Of a stretch of DNA of 8,243 nucleotides, positions 1 to 6,853 are shown one piece after another. Source of the stretch: Clostridia bacterium (GTDB lineage Bacteria > Bacillota > Clostridia > Oscillospirales > Butyricicoccaceae). The stretch covers positions 1 to 8,243 of the forward strand of contig JAFQKM010000045.1 in the NCBI GenBank assembly GCA_017396925.1, read 5' to 3'. Positions within the stretch are counted from its first letter, which is position 1, and every line of letters begins with the position of its first letter. Both the position numbers and the translations under genes were made by a program. Under the pieces are notes generated by a model. It saw only the letters and a list, made by a program, of their open reading frames with translations. It was not told where the DNA came from and searched no databases.

Positions 1-26
1 CCCACAAAATCTTTGGATTTTGTGGG
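1..26 (-). terminator. Hairpin at the window edge, probable terminator
   Basis: Perfect 11-bp inverted repeat (1-11 with 16-26) around a four-base loop. Its position on the far side of element II mirrors the terminator at 5223-5255 relative to the second element II copy. Any U-tract for minus-strand transcription would lie beyond base 1, so terminator function is an inference. Confidence 0.5.
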
Positions 27-31
27 GCCCC

Positions 32-121
32 TTTATTGAATTTTATAGATTTTGGATGAATCAATCATCCAAAATCGACGCCGCACTTGCGGCGAGGCCC
101 ACAGGGCCGTGCCCCATCCCC
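32..121. repeat. Element II, copy 1 (between two hairpins beyond paralogue 1)
   Basis: About 90 bases holding three hairpins in order: a 12-bp stem (48-59 with 65-76), CGCCGC with GCGGCG (79-84, 89-94) and GGCCC with GGGCC (96-100, 104-108). It closes with the block GTGCCCCATCCCC on the plus strand (109-121), directly next to the terminator. It shares order, the last two hairpins and the closing block with copy 2. No open reading frame with a credible start site was found; function unknown. Confidence 0.75.
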
Positions 122-156
122 ATAAAAACAGCCCCCCGACAAATCGGAGGGCTGTT
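121..156 (-). terminator. Intrinsic terminator after paralogue 1
   Basis: On the minus strand a 13-bp stem (127-139 with 144-156, one T·G wobble that pairs only on this strand) is followed by a T run. The loop is four bases. It lies 160 bases beyond the stop codon, after element I, and separates element I from element II. Confidence 0.85.
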
Positions 157-170
157 ATCCTTTATTCTAT

Positions 171-313
171 TCGTTTTTCCGGCGACATGCGCGGCGGAAA
201 AACACCCTGACCCGCGTGTAGCTCCGCAGAGCTGCCGCGGAACCGCGTCGCAACGCGGAACCTAATTGGCTCGAGGAACCGAAGCCTCCTTTGAGGCTGT
301 TCCGAGAGTCAGA
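171..313. repeat. Element I, copy A (structured intergenic repeat after paralogue 1)
   Basis: About 143 bases between the stop codon of paralogue 1 and its terminator, made of successive inverted repeats. These are 275-279 with 299-303 around an inner stem 283-288 with 293-298; CCGCGT with ACGCGG (243-248, 253-258); AGCTC with GAGCT (220-224, 229-233); and a nine-base stem 173-181 with 195-203. Several loops read TGCG on the minus strand. Order and spacing match copies B and C, but the arm sequences differ and remain complementary. It opens with the shared TCTGAC-CTCG-AAC block just after the stop. It could be a structured 3' RNA or a dispersed repeat; no coding potential is evident. Confidence 0.8.
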
Positions 314-315
314 CA

Positions 316-1701
316 CTATTTCTGGGGCTGGGGAATGGGTACTTCCTTGGGGATGGGGCACTTATAGGTCTTGCCGTTCATCGCCTTGGCAAACTCTTCC
401 TTGGCCTTTTCGATGTGGCCGGGCTCTTCGATCATCTTCAGAGCTGCAGCTGCAACGACTTCGCCGCCATACAGCATGCCCTTATAGCCGATCGAGTGGC
501 CTGCGCAGGCTGTGATCTGCCAGCTGTGGCCGGGGCCTGCCAGGTTGTATGTAGCTGTACCGGCAGAAGCTGTGGGAACGATGTGTGCAACGTCGGCAAC
601 GTCGGAGGAACCACCGCCGCTGCGGCGAACGATGGGAGCAACGCCCTTGAACATGGGGCCGTTGTCCAGCTCGCCGGAGGCCAGGCACTGCTCATACATG
701 GGGCTCTGCTTGTTCAGAGCATCGGCAAATGCCAGCTCTTCTTCTGTATACTCGGGGCCGGGGATGTTGTTGAGGGCCTCGAAGATCAGGTCGGACATAT
801 ACTCGTTGGCCATGCCTTCATAGCAGCCACCCAGGAACTCGATCTCCAGCTCGGTCTCTGTCATGTGGGCAGCACCCTCAGCGACCTTGACCAGGCGGTT
901 GTAGCACTCTTCAATGGCCTCACGGCTGCCGCCGCGGACATAGTACCATACAGCAGCCTTATCGGGAACGATATTGGGGGCTGTGCCGGCTTCCTTATAG
1001 GAGTAGTGGATGCGGATATCGGATGTGACATGCTCACGCAGATAGTTGGCGCCGACGCTCATCAGCTCGGCTGCGTCGAGAGCCGAACGGCCGTTGTGGG
1101 GGTCGCCGCCGGCATGGGCTGTGCGGCCCTTGAAGTGGAAGATGGCCGAGTTGAGGCCGTTGCCGCCGCCGTAAGATGTCATATTATACTTGTTGCCGTG
1201 CCATGCAAAAGCAACGTCGAGGTCTGTAAATGCGCCTTCGCGGGCCATAAAGACCTTACCGGTGAGAACTTCCTCGGCGGGGCAGCCGTAGAAGACAACG
1301 GTACCGGGCAGCTTCTTTTCTTCCATTTCGGCCTTCATACCGATGGCAGCTGCCAGGCAGGCAACGTTCAGCAGGTTATGGCCGCAGCCCTGGCCTGCAC
1401 CGCCGTAAACGACGGGATCCTTTTCGGTCTTCTTCTTCTGGCTCATACCGGGCAGCGCGTCCAGCTCACCCAGCAGACCGATGACGGGCTTACCGGAGCC
1501 CCAGCGGCCGACAACACAGGTGGGCAGATTGTAGGCGCCGACTTCGACCTCAAAACCGTATTCCTTGAGGATCTCAGCGGTCCATGCGCAGGCATTGACT
1601 TCGTTGTAGGCTGTTTCGGGAACATCCCACATCTTCTGGGCAAGCTCGACCAGCTTGGCCTCTTCCTGCTTGATCTTGTTGATAGCAATTGTTCCGATCA
1701 T
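316..1701 (-). CDS. AbgB-like M20 family metal-dependent amidohydrolase (paralogue 1)
   Basis: Predicted cytoplasmic two-zinc hydrolase that cleaves an amide bond of a small N-acyl or N-aryl amino acid or dipeptide. The closest family I recognise is AbgB, subunit B of E. coli p-aminobenzoyl-glutamate hydrolase; the C-terminal YKCPIPKE matches AbgB's end. Seen in the 461 residues: GELDALPGMSQ (D81), GCGHN (C106, H108), PAEE (general-base and metal glutamates E143/E144), WHG (H168), GRTAHAGGDPHNGRSALDA in the dimerisation domain (H196) and GHSW (H392). All expected metal and catalytic positions are present. No signal peptide or membrane segment is seen. The start is fixed by AGGAG seven bases upstream and by alignment with the sister genes; the stop is TAG. 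It has its own promoter (1780-1808), and element I, a terminator and element II follow it. The substrate is unknown; AbgB normally works with AbgA, which is not in view, so a homodimer is possible. Confidence 0.93.
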   Translation of the reverse strand: MIGTIAINKIKQEEAKLVELAQKMWDVPETAYNEVNACAWTAEILKEYGFEVEVGAYNLPTCVVGRWGSGKPVIGLLGELDALPGMSQKKKTEKDPVVYGGAGQGCGHNLLNVACLAAAIGMKAEMEEKKLPGTVVFYGCPAEEVLTGKVFMAREGAFTDLDVAFAWHGNKYNMTSYGGGNGLNSAIFHFKGRTAHAGGDPHNGRSALDAAELMSVGANYLREHVTSDIRIHYSYKEAGTAPNIVPDKAAVWYYVRGGSREAIEECYNRLVKVAEGAAHMTETELEIEFLGGCYEGMANEYMSDLIFEALNNIPGPEYTEEELAFADALNKQSPMYEQCLASGELDNGPMFKGVAPIVRRSGGGSSDVADVAHIVPTASAGTATYNLAGPGHSWQITACAGHSIGYKGMLYGGEVVAAAALKMIEEPGHIEKAKEEFAKAMNGKTYKCPIPKEVPIPQPQK

Positions 1702-1779
1702 GTTTGTTCTCCTTCCTGATGTATATATGATTGTATTGTGCTTCGGAATAGAATATGCGATTTTTTCGCTTACACAGAT

Positions 1780-1808
1780 ATTATAACGCTAAAGCGATGC
1801 TTTGCCAA
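1780..1808 (-). promoter_or_regulatory. Sigma-A-like promoter of paralogue 1
   Basis: On the minus strand, TTGGCA (1803-1808) and TATAAT (1780-1785) are separated by exactly 17 bases. The -35 box is extended by AA, as in the other three promoters. The spacer contains a small palindrome, CGCT-AA-AGCG on the plus strand (1787-1796), only partly kept in the sister promoters. Expected transcription start is near 1773, giving a leader of about 70 nt before the ATG at 1701. Confidence 0.8.
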
Positions 1809-1861
1809 TAGCTTTTATAAAATTATGCCGTTTTTTCCAGTTGCTTTTGTGCATTTCGCCC

Positions 1862-1899
1862 AAAAACAAAGAACAGCCCTCCGAAAACCGAAGGGCTGT
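1862..1899 (-). terminator. Intrinsic terminator after paralogue 2
   Basis: An 11-bp stem on the minus strand (1873-1883 with 1889-1899, one T·G wobble favouring minus-strand RNA), a GTTTT loop and a T-rich tail. It ends the transcript of paralogue 2 after element I and lies upstream of the promoter of paralogue 1. Confidence 0.85.
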
Positions 1900-1932
1900 A
1901 AACTTTAATTTTGTTAACTTGTGGTGACCCCT

Positions 1933-2121
1933 ACGGTGCTTCTGCGCCGCGCGCCGACCACTCGTAAATCAATGGCTTTTATCAAGTTTTGTTTTCGGGC
2001 GGACATGCGCCGACCGAAAACTCCCTAACCCGCGAGCATCTTCGCAAAGATGCCGCGAAACCGCGCCGCAGCGCGGGCCTTAATTGGCCCGAGAAACCAG
2101 CGAAGCGTTTCGAGGGTCAGA
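1933..2121. repeat. Element I, copy B (after paralogue 2)
   Basis: 189 bases that match copy C (7203-7391) at all but 5 positions, with no gap. Hairpins seen: gaaac with gtttc (2093-2097, 2107-2111); GGGCC with GGCCC (2075-2079, 2086-2090); CCGCGC with GCGCGG (2061-2066, 2071-2076); GCATCTT with AAGATGC (2036-2042, 2047-2053); GTTTTCGG with CCGAAAAC (1991-1998, 2014-2021); and ggtgc with gcgcc (1935-1939, 1944-1948). An outer pairing of 2029-2034 with 2072-2077 competes with two of these. It begins within about five bases of the stop codon of paralogue 2. Function unknown. Confidence 0.88.
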
Positions 2122-2125
2122 CTTC

Positions 2126-3511
2126 TTATACCTGGGGCTGAGGAATGGGTACTTCGGGGCCGATGGGACACTTGTAGGGTGCGTTCTTGGTCTTTTCGAT
2201 GAACTCGGCCTTGGCCTTTTCGATATGCTCGGGCTCTTCGATCATCTTCATGGCAGCTGCCACCATGACCTCGGCGCCGAACAGCATACCCTTATAGCCG
2301 ATGGAGTTGCCGGCGCAGGCGGTGATCTGCCAGCTGTGGCCGGGAGCCGCACGGTTGCAGGTTGCTGTGTTGACCATGATGCAGGGGCAGATCTGCTGGA
2401 CGTCGGCAACGTCGGTCGAACCGCCGCCGGGGGCTGTGCTGATGGGGTTGACCTCGACATGGATGGGGCCCTTCTCCAGCTTGCCGGCCGCTGTTGCACT
2501 CTCGTAGTTGGGGCTCTGCTTATTGAGGGCGTCGGCAAAGGCCAGCTCCTCTTCGGTATAGGTGGGCTTTTCCATCTCGACCATGATGGCATGGGTCAGC
2601 TCGGCCATATACTTGTTGGGCATGGTGTTGTAGCAGCCGCCCAGGAACTCGATCTCCAGTTCGGTCTCGGTCATCATGGCTGCGCCTTCGGCAACCTTGA
2701 TCAGGCGGTTGTAGGTTTCCTCGATGAGGGGACGGCTCTGGCCGCGGACATAATACCAGACGGCAGCCTTGTCGGGAACGATGTTGGGAGCTGTGCCGGC
2801 TTCTTTATAGGCATAATGGATGCGCATATCCGATGTGATATGTTCGCGCAGATACTGGGTACCGACGCTCATCAGTTCGGCAGCATCGAGGGCCGAGCGG
2901 CCGTTGTGCGGGTCGCCGCCGGCATGGGCGGTACGGCCATGGAAGTGGAAGATGGCACTGTTCAGGCCATTCATGGTGCCGATGCCGATGTTATTGTCGG
3001 TGCCGCCGTGCCATGCAAAGGCAAAATCGAGATCGTCGAATGCGCCTGCACGGGCCATAAAGACCTTACCGCTGATAACTTCCTCGGCAGGGCAGCCGTA
3101 GAAAATAATGGTACCGGGCAGCTTCTTCTCTTCCAGTTCGGCCTTCATGCCAACTGCGGCAGCAAGGCAGGCAACGTTCAGCAGGTTATGGCCGCAGCCC
3201 TGGCCTGCACCGCCGGGAACGACGGGATCCTTCATATGGGTCATCTTCTGGCTCATGCCGGGCAGCGCGTCCAGCTCGCCCAGGAAGCCGACGACCGGTT
3301 TGCCGCTGCCCCACTTACCTGTGACGCAGGTGGGCAGGCCATATGCACCGGTGGTGACCTCAAAGCCCAGCTCGTTCAGCAGCTCGGCGGTCCACTTGCA
3401 GGCATTGACCTCATTGTAGGCAGTCTCGGGGACGTCCCACATCTTCTGTGCCAGATCGACGAACTTATCCTTTTCCTGGCGAATCTTGTTGATACCGATG
3501 GTTCCGTACAT
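2126..3511 (-). CDS. AbgB-like M20 family metal-dependent amidohydrolase (paralogue 2)
   Basis: Second complete 461-residue copy, closest by eye to paralogue 1: both share the N-terminal pattern GTI-INKI, GELDALPGMSQ, GQGCGHNLLNVACLAAA and PAEEV. Metal and catalytic residues are intact at C106, H108, E143, E144, H168 and H392, with H196 in the dimer domain. It differs from paralogue 1 mainly after the WHG motif (residues 169-183), in the stretch at about 294-360, and in the loop before GHSW, which here reads CIMVNTATCN. The start is set by AGGAG seven bases before the ATG and by matching paralogue 1; the stop is TAA. The promoter lies at 3572-3600, right behind the terminator of the gene upstream. 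A 189-bp element I copy begins within about five bases of the stop codon, followed by a terminator at 1862-1899. Predicted cytoplasmic; substrate unknown. AbgB-type assignment is from family motifs; distinct specificity is inference. Confidence 0.93.
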   Translation of the reverse strand: MYGTIGINKIRQEKDKFVDLAQKMWDVPETAYNEVNACKWTAELLNELGFEVTTGAYGLPTCVTGKWGSGKPVVGFLGELDALPGMSQKMTHMKDPVVPGGAGQGCGHNLLNVACLAAAVGMKAELEEKKLPGTIIFYGCPAEEVISGKVFMARAGAFDDLDFAFAWHGGTDNNIGIGTMNGLNSAIFHFHGRTAHAGGDPHNGRSALDAAELMSVGTQYLREHITSDMRIHYAYKEAGTAPNIVPDKAAVWYYVRGQSRPLIEETYNRLIKVAEGAAMMTETELEIEFLGGCYNTMPNKYMAELTHAIMVEMEKPTYTEEELAFADALNKQSPNYESATAAGKLEKGPIHVEVNPISTAPGGGSTDVADVQQICPCIMVNTATCNRAAPGHSWQITACAGNSIGYKGMLFGAEVMVAAAMKMIEEPEHIEKAKAEFIEKTKNAPYKCPIGPEVPIPQPQV

Positions 3512-3571
3512 AACGCATCTCCTTTCTGTTTTATGCTGATATCTATATGCTGTGGATCTTTCTCTGATTAT

Positions 3572-3600
3572 AGTATAACGGTAAAGTGGTAATTTGCCAA
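3572..3600 (-). promoter_or_regulatory. Sigma-A-like promoter of paralogue 2
   Basis: TTGGCA (3595-3600) and TATACT (3572-3577) on the minus strand with a 17-base spacer. The very A/T-rich stretch just upstream (3601-3627) is also the T-tail of the terminator of paralogue 3, so the end of one unit and the start of the next share DNA. Predicted leader of about 55 nt. An overlapping TATAAT at 3567-3572 would need a 22-base spacer and is less likely. Confidence 0.78.
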
Positions 3601-3612
3601 TAGTTTTATGTA

Positions 3613-3652
3613 AAAAATATAAAAAAAGAACCCCCTGAAAACCAGAGGGTTC
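3613..3652 (-). terminator. Strong intrinsic terminator after paralogue 3
   Basis: Stem GAACCCTCTG with CAGGGGGTTC (3643-3652 and 3628-3637) on the minus strand, then seven T and a further T-rich stretch. It lies about 40 bases beyond the stop codon and only about 30 bases upstream of the -35 box of the next promoter. Confidence 0.92.
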
Positions 3653-3689
3653 ACAGAATTATGCTGTTCTGTTATGAGGACCGAAGTTT

Positions 3690-5075
3690 TTATTTTTGAG
3701 GCTGGGGAATGGGCACCTCCGGACCGATGGGACACTTATACGCACGGCCCTTCATCGCCTCATCAAACTCTGCCTTGGCAGCCGCAACGCGCGCCGGATC
3801 TTCATAAAATTTTGTGGCAGCTGCAGCCATGACCTTTGCCCCGTAAAGCATACCCTTATGACCGATGCTCATACCCGAGCAGGATGTGATCTGCCAGCTG
3901 TGACCGGGGGCTGCCAGATTGAAGCACGCGGTCCACAGACGGACTGTCGGCGCAATATGCATGACATCACCGGCATCGGCGGATACAAATCCGTGATCAT
4001 GCCTGATTTCGGTTACACCTTGATGCATAGGTCCATGATCCAGCATGCCCGAAGCCTTGAGCTGTGCATACATGGGGCTGGCTTCATTCAGTTTTCTGGC
4101 AAACTCCAGTTCTTCTTCTGTGTAAACCGGCAGTTCCGTCTCGTTCATGGCCTCATGAACGGCCTGCAGAACGACCTTATTGTTCATAGTATTATAACAG
4201 CCACCAAGGAACTCGATCTCCACTTCGGTCTCGGTCATATGTGCAGCACCCTCAGCAATCTTGACCAGACGGTTGTAAGCATCTTCAATGGCCTCACGGC
4301 TGAAAGCACGAACATAGTACCAGACGGATGCCTTGTCGGGGACGATATTGGGCGCTGTCCCCGCTTCCTTATAGACATAATGAATGCGGACGTCGGAGGT
4401 GACATGCTCACGCAGGTAATTGGCACCGACGCTCATCAGTTCGGCAGCATCCAGCGCTGAGCGGCCGTTATGAGGATCTCCGCCGGCATGGGCTGTGCGA
4501 CCCTTGAAGTGGAAGATGGCACTGTTCATACCGACCTCTATGCCATCCGAAACTGTATTCATAATACCGCCATGCCAAGAGAAAGAGATATCAAGATCCC
4601 GGAAAGACCCTTCTCGAGCCATAAACGGCTTGCCTGTGAGCACTTCTTCACCGGGACAGCCGTAATAAACAACCGTACCTTCCAGTCCCTTTTCCTCCAG
4701 CTCGGCCTTCATACCGATGACCGCACCAAGTGATGCTACAGCAAGGAGATTATGTGCGCAGCCCTGACCGGCACCACCGGAAATGATCGGCTCCTTTTCG
4801 GTGGAGACCTTTTGGCTCATGCCGGGCAATGCATCATATTCGCCAAGAACACCGATCACAGGATGTCCATGACCCCATGTGGCTCTGATCGCCGTGGGCA
4901 GGTTGGCATGTCCGACTTCTACTTCAAAGCCGTAGTTTCTCAGTGCTTCAGCCATCCATTGGCAGGCATTGACCTCGTTATAAGCTGTTTCCGGACATTC
5001 CCAGATCTTATCGGCCAACGCAATGAGATTTTCTTTCTCCGCTTCGATTATGCGGCCTGCAGCTGTGTTCAACAT
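3690..5075 (-). CDS. AbgB-like M20 family metal-dependent amidohydrolase (paralogue 3, atypical codon use)
   Basis: Third complete 461-residue copy with metal ligands intact (C106, H108, E143/E144, H168, H392). It carries the GEYDALPGMSQ and GCAHN variants shared with paralogue 4, where paralogues 1 and 2 have GELD and GCGHN. Two features set it apart. The usual STDVGDV segment near residue 365 reads SADAGDV, losing the threonine and valine but keeping both aspartates. Its codon use is less G/C-biased: it uses codons such as ATA, TTG, AAA, GCG and CGT that its neighbours mostly avoid, and its antisense frame is consequently broken where theirs stay open. The start is supported by AGGAG nine bases upstream and by alignment; the stop is TAA. 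It has its own promoter (5153-5181) and a strong terminator (3621-3652), but neither intergenic element follows it. Probably functional, since no frameshift or lost ligand is seen; specificity may differ. Confidence 0.92.
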   Translation of the reverse strand: MLNTAAGRIIEAEKENLIALADKIWECPETAYNEVNACQWMAEALRNYGFEVEVGHANLPTAIRATWGHGHPVIGVLGEYDALPGMSQKVSTEKEPIISGGAGQGCAHNLLAVASLGAVIGMKAELEEKGLEGTVVYYGCPGEEVLTGKPFMAREGSFRDLDISFSWHGGIMNTVSDGIEVGMNSAIFHFKGRTAHAGGDPHNGRSALDAAELMSVGANYLREHVTSDVRIHYVYKEAGTAPNIVPDKASVWYYVRAFSREAIEDAYNRLVKIAEGAAHMTETEVEIEFLGGCYNTMNNKVVLQAVHEAMNETELPVYTEEELEFARKLNEASPMYAQLKASGMLDHGPMHQGVTEIRHDHGFVSADAGDVMHIAPTVRLWTACFNLAAPGHSWQITSCSGMSIGHKGMLYGAKVMAAAATKFYEDPARVAAAKAEFDEAMKGRAYKCPIGPEVPIPQPQK

Positions 5076-5152
5076 AGTATGACCCTCCTTTTTCTGTATC
5101 TTGTTTTCTTCCGGATATAATATGTCTCTGTATGGATCTCGCTTCTAATTGT

Positions 5153-5181
5153 ATTATACAGGTAAAGCGGTGATTTGCCAA
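5153..5181 (-). promoter_or_regulatory. Sigma-A-like promoter of paralogue 3
   Basis: TTGGCA (5176-5181) and a perfect TATAAT (5153-5158) on the minus strand, spacer 17 bases. The spacer shares its middle, an ACC-CTTTACC pattern, with the promoter of paralogue 2. Predicted leader of about 70 nt. Location between a terminator (5223-5255) and the gene agrees with a stand-alone transcription unit. Confidence 0.8.
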
Positions 5182-5222
5182 CAGAATAGATAAAAATAAT
5201 ACTCTTCTATCCCCTCTTCCAA

Positions 5223-5255
5223 CGAAAACAGCCCTCCGAAAACCGGAGGGCTGTT
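5223..5255 (-). terminator. Second terminator in the gap after paralogue 4
   Basis: A perfect 12-bp stem (5227-5238 with 5244-5255) with a five-base loop of the same GTTTT type as the terminator of paralogue 2, followed on the minus strand by a short T run. It sits beyond element II, so the gap after paralogue 4 holds two terminators. The symmetrical stem could also act on plus-strand transcripts. Confidence 0.8.
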
Positions 5256-5280
5256 ATCCTTTTGCTTGGTCCCCTTCTCA

Positions 5281-5361
5281 TTCAATAGATTTCCGGCAAA
5301 TGAATTGCACGGAAATCATCGCCGCATCGGCGGCGCGGCCCATTGGGCCGTGCCCCATCCC
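5281..5361. repeat. Element II, copy 2 (between two terminators after paralogue 4)
   Basis: Same layout as copy 1. The first stem is GATTTCCG with CGGAAATC (5288-5295, 5310-5317), continued by GCAA with TTGC across a bulge. Then come CGCCGC with GCGGCG (5320-5325, 5330-5335), GGCCC with GGGCC (5337-5341, 5345-5349) and the closing GTGCCCCATCCC block (5350-5361). The first stem has an almost entirely different sequence from copy 1 but still pairs. Terminators flank it at 5223-5255 and 5363-5398. Confidence 0.75.
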
Positions 5362-5362
5362 T

Positions 5363-5398
5363 GCGATAAAAACAGCCCCCCGATTTGCATCAGAGGGC
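5363..5398 (-). terminator. Intrinsic terminator directly after paralogue 4
   Basis: On the minus strand GCCCTCTGAT pairs with ATCGGGGGGC across a GCAA loop (10 bp with two T·G wobbles that pair only in minus-strand RNA), followed by five T. The hairpin begins 12 bases after the TAA stop. It is homologous in sequence to the terminator at 121-156. Confidence 0.88.
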
Positions 5399-5410
5399 CG
5401 GTACTATTTC

Positions 5411-6796
5411 TTACTTCTTATAAGGCAGGGGAATCTCGGCGGGAATGGGGCACTTATAGGTCTTGCCGTTCATCTTCTGGTTGAACTCGGCCTTGGCAGC
5501 TTCGACAATGGCAGGATCCTCGCACAGCTTGGCACCGGTGACGGCCAGTGTCTTGGCGCCCAGGATCATAGCCTTATGGCCGATCGACATACCGGCGCAG
5601 GCAGTGACCTGCCAGCTGTGGCCGGGAGCGGCAATGTTGCTGGAGGCGGTGTTGACCTCGAGGGTGGGAACGATGTGCATGACGTCGCCAACATCGGTGG
5701 AGGCAAAGGCAGCGCCGCCGCGTACGCCCAGCATCTGATCGCAGATGGGTGCGCCGTCCAGTGCGCCTGCGGCCTTCATCTTCTCATACATGGGGCTGGC
5801 CAGATTGAGCTTGTGGGCAAACTCCAGCTCCTCGGCTGTGTATTCGGGAACACCGATCTTGGCCATGACATCGGCTGCGACCTCGGCCAGGACCTTGTTG
5901 CCCATGGTGTTGTAGCAGCCGCCCAGGAACTCGATCTCGACCTCGGTCTCGGTCATGTGGGCAGCACCCTCGGCAACCTTAACCAGGCGTGCATAGGTAT
6001 CCTCAACGGCTTCACGGCTGGCTGCACGGACATAATACCAGACAACAGCCTTGTCGGGGACGATGTTGGGGGCTGTGCCGGCTTCCTTATAGGAATAATG
6101 GATGCGGACGTCGGAGGTGACGTGCTCGCGCAGATACTGGGTACCGACGCTCATCAGTTCGGCAGCATCCAGTGCAGAACGGCCGTTGTGGGGGTCGCCG
6201 CCGGCGTGGGCTGTACGGCCCTTGAAGTGGAAGATGGCGCTGTTCATACCGGGCATATCGGCAATCGATACCGCATTCATGGTGCCGCCGTGCCAGCCCA
6301 TGGCAACATCCAGCTCAGAAAAAGCGCCCTCGCGGGCCATAAAGACCTTGCCGGTCAGCTGTTCTTCACCGGGGCAGCCATAGAAAACGATGGTGCCGGG
6401 CAGATTCTTGGCTTCCATCTCGGCCTTCATGCCGATGGCGCCGCCCAGGCAGGTAACACCCAGCAGGTTGTGTGCGCAGCCGTGGCCTGCACCGCCGGGA
6501 ACGATGGGATCCTTGCACTCGACCAGCTTCTGGCTCATGCCGGGCAGTGCGTCATACTCGCCCAGGAAACCGACAACGGGATGGCCGCTGCCCCATGTGG
6601 CGCGGATGGCTGTGGGCATGCCATAGACGCCGACCTCGACCTCAAAACCGTATTCCTTCAGAACTTCGGCGGTCCATGCACAGGCGTTGACTTCGGTAAA
6701 GGCGACCTCGGGTGTGGCCCAGATCTTGTCGGCCAGCTCGATCAGCTTGCCCGATGCAGCCTCAACGGCGTTCAGTGCGGTTGTGTAGTTGTTCAT
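5411..6796 (-). CDS. AbgB-like M20 family metal-dependent amidohydrolase (paralogue 4)
   Basis: Fourth complete 461-residue copy. The N-terminus is one residue longer than in the sisters, so the metal ligands sit at C107, H109, E144/E145, H169 and H393, with dimer-domain H197. It has GEYDALPGMSQ and GCAHN like paralogue 3, and the standard STDVGDV segment. The C-terminus differs: it ends CPIPAEIPLPYKK rather than in the VPIPQPQ-type tail of the other four, which marks it as a separate lineage in the array. The start is supported by AGGAAG nine bases before the ATG; the stop is TAA after two lysine codons. The promoter is at 6854-6882. An intrinsic terminator starts a few bases after the stop (5363-5398), followed by element II and a second terminator. 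The predicted role is the same general chemistry, amide hydrolysis of a small substrate in the cytoplasm; the actual substrate cannot be deduced. Confidence 0.93.
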   Translation of the reverse strand: MNNYTTALNAVEAASGKLIELADKIWATPEVAFTEVNACAWTAEVLKEYGFEVEVGVYGMPTAIRATWGSGHPVVGFLGEYDALPGMSQKLVECKDPIVPGGAGHGCAHNLLGVTCLGGAIGMKAEMEAKNLPGTIVFYGCPGEEQLTGKVFMAREGAFSELDVAMGWHGGTMNAVSIADMPGMNSAIFHFKGRTAHAGGDPHNGRSALDAAELMSVGTQYLREHVTSDVRIHYSYKEAGTAPNIVPDKAVVWYYVRAASREAVEDTYARLVKVAEGAAHMTETEVEIEFLGGCYNTMGNKVLAEVAADVMAKIGVPEYTAEELEFAHKLNLASPMYEKMKAAGALDGAPICDQMLGVRGGAAFASTDVGDVMHIVPTLEVNTASSNIAAPGHSWQVTACAGMSIGHKAMILGAKTLAVTGAKLCEDPAIVEAAKAEFNQKMNGKTYKCPIPAEIPLPYKK

Positions 6797-6853
6797 ACGT
6801 TTTTACTTCCTTTCTCCGGGAGGTGTATGGCCCTCCCCTTTTACTGTATCTTC

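Noticed and set aside
20..265. Plus-strand 81-codon frame starting at 20
   Set aside because: It spans element II, a terminator stem and element I, has no Shine-Dalgarno site and resembles no protein family.
1702..1779. A riboswitch in the 50-70 nt leaders
   Set aside because: The leaders are short, A/T-rich, unlike each other and show no stable conserved stem or terminator before the start codon.
1780..1808. Possible sigma-54 promoter suggested by TTGGCA
   Set aside because: A -24/-12 promoter needs GG and GC ten bases apart with a TTGC-type second box. The spacing is wrong here and the GC is absent in other copies, while a perfect -10 box lies 17 bases away in every case.
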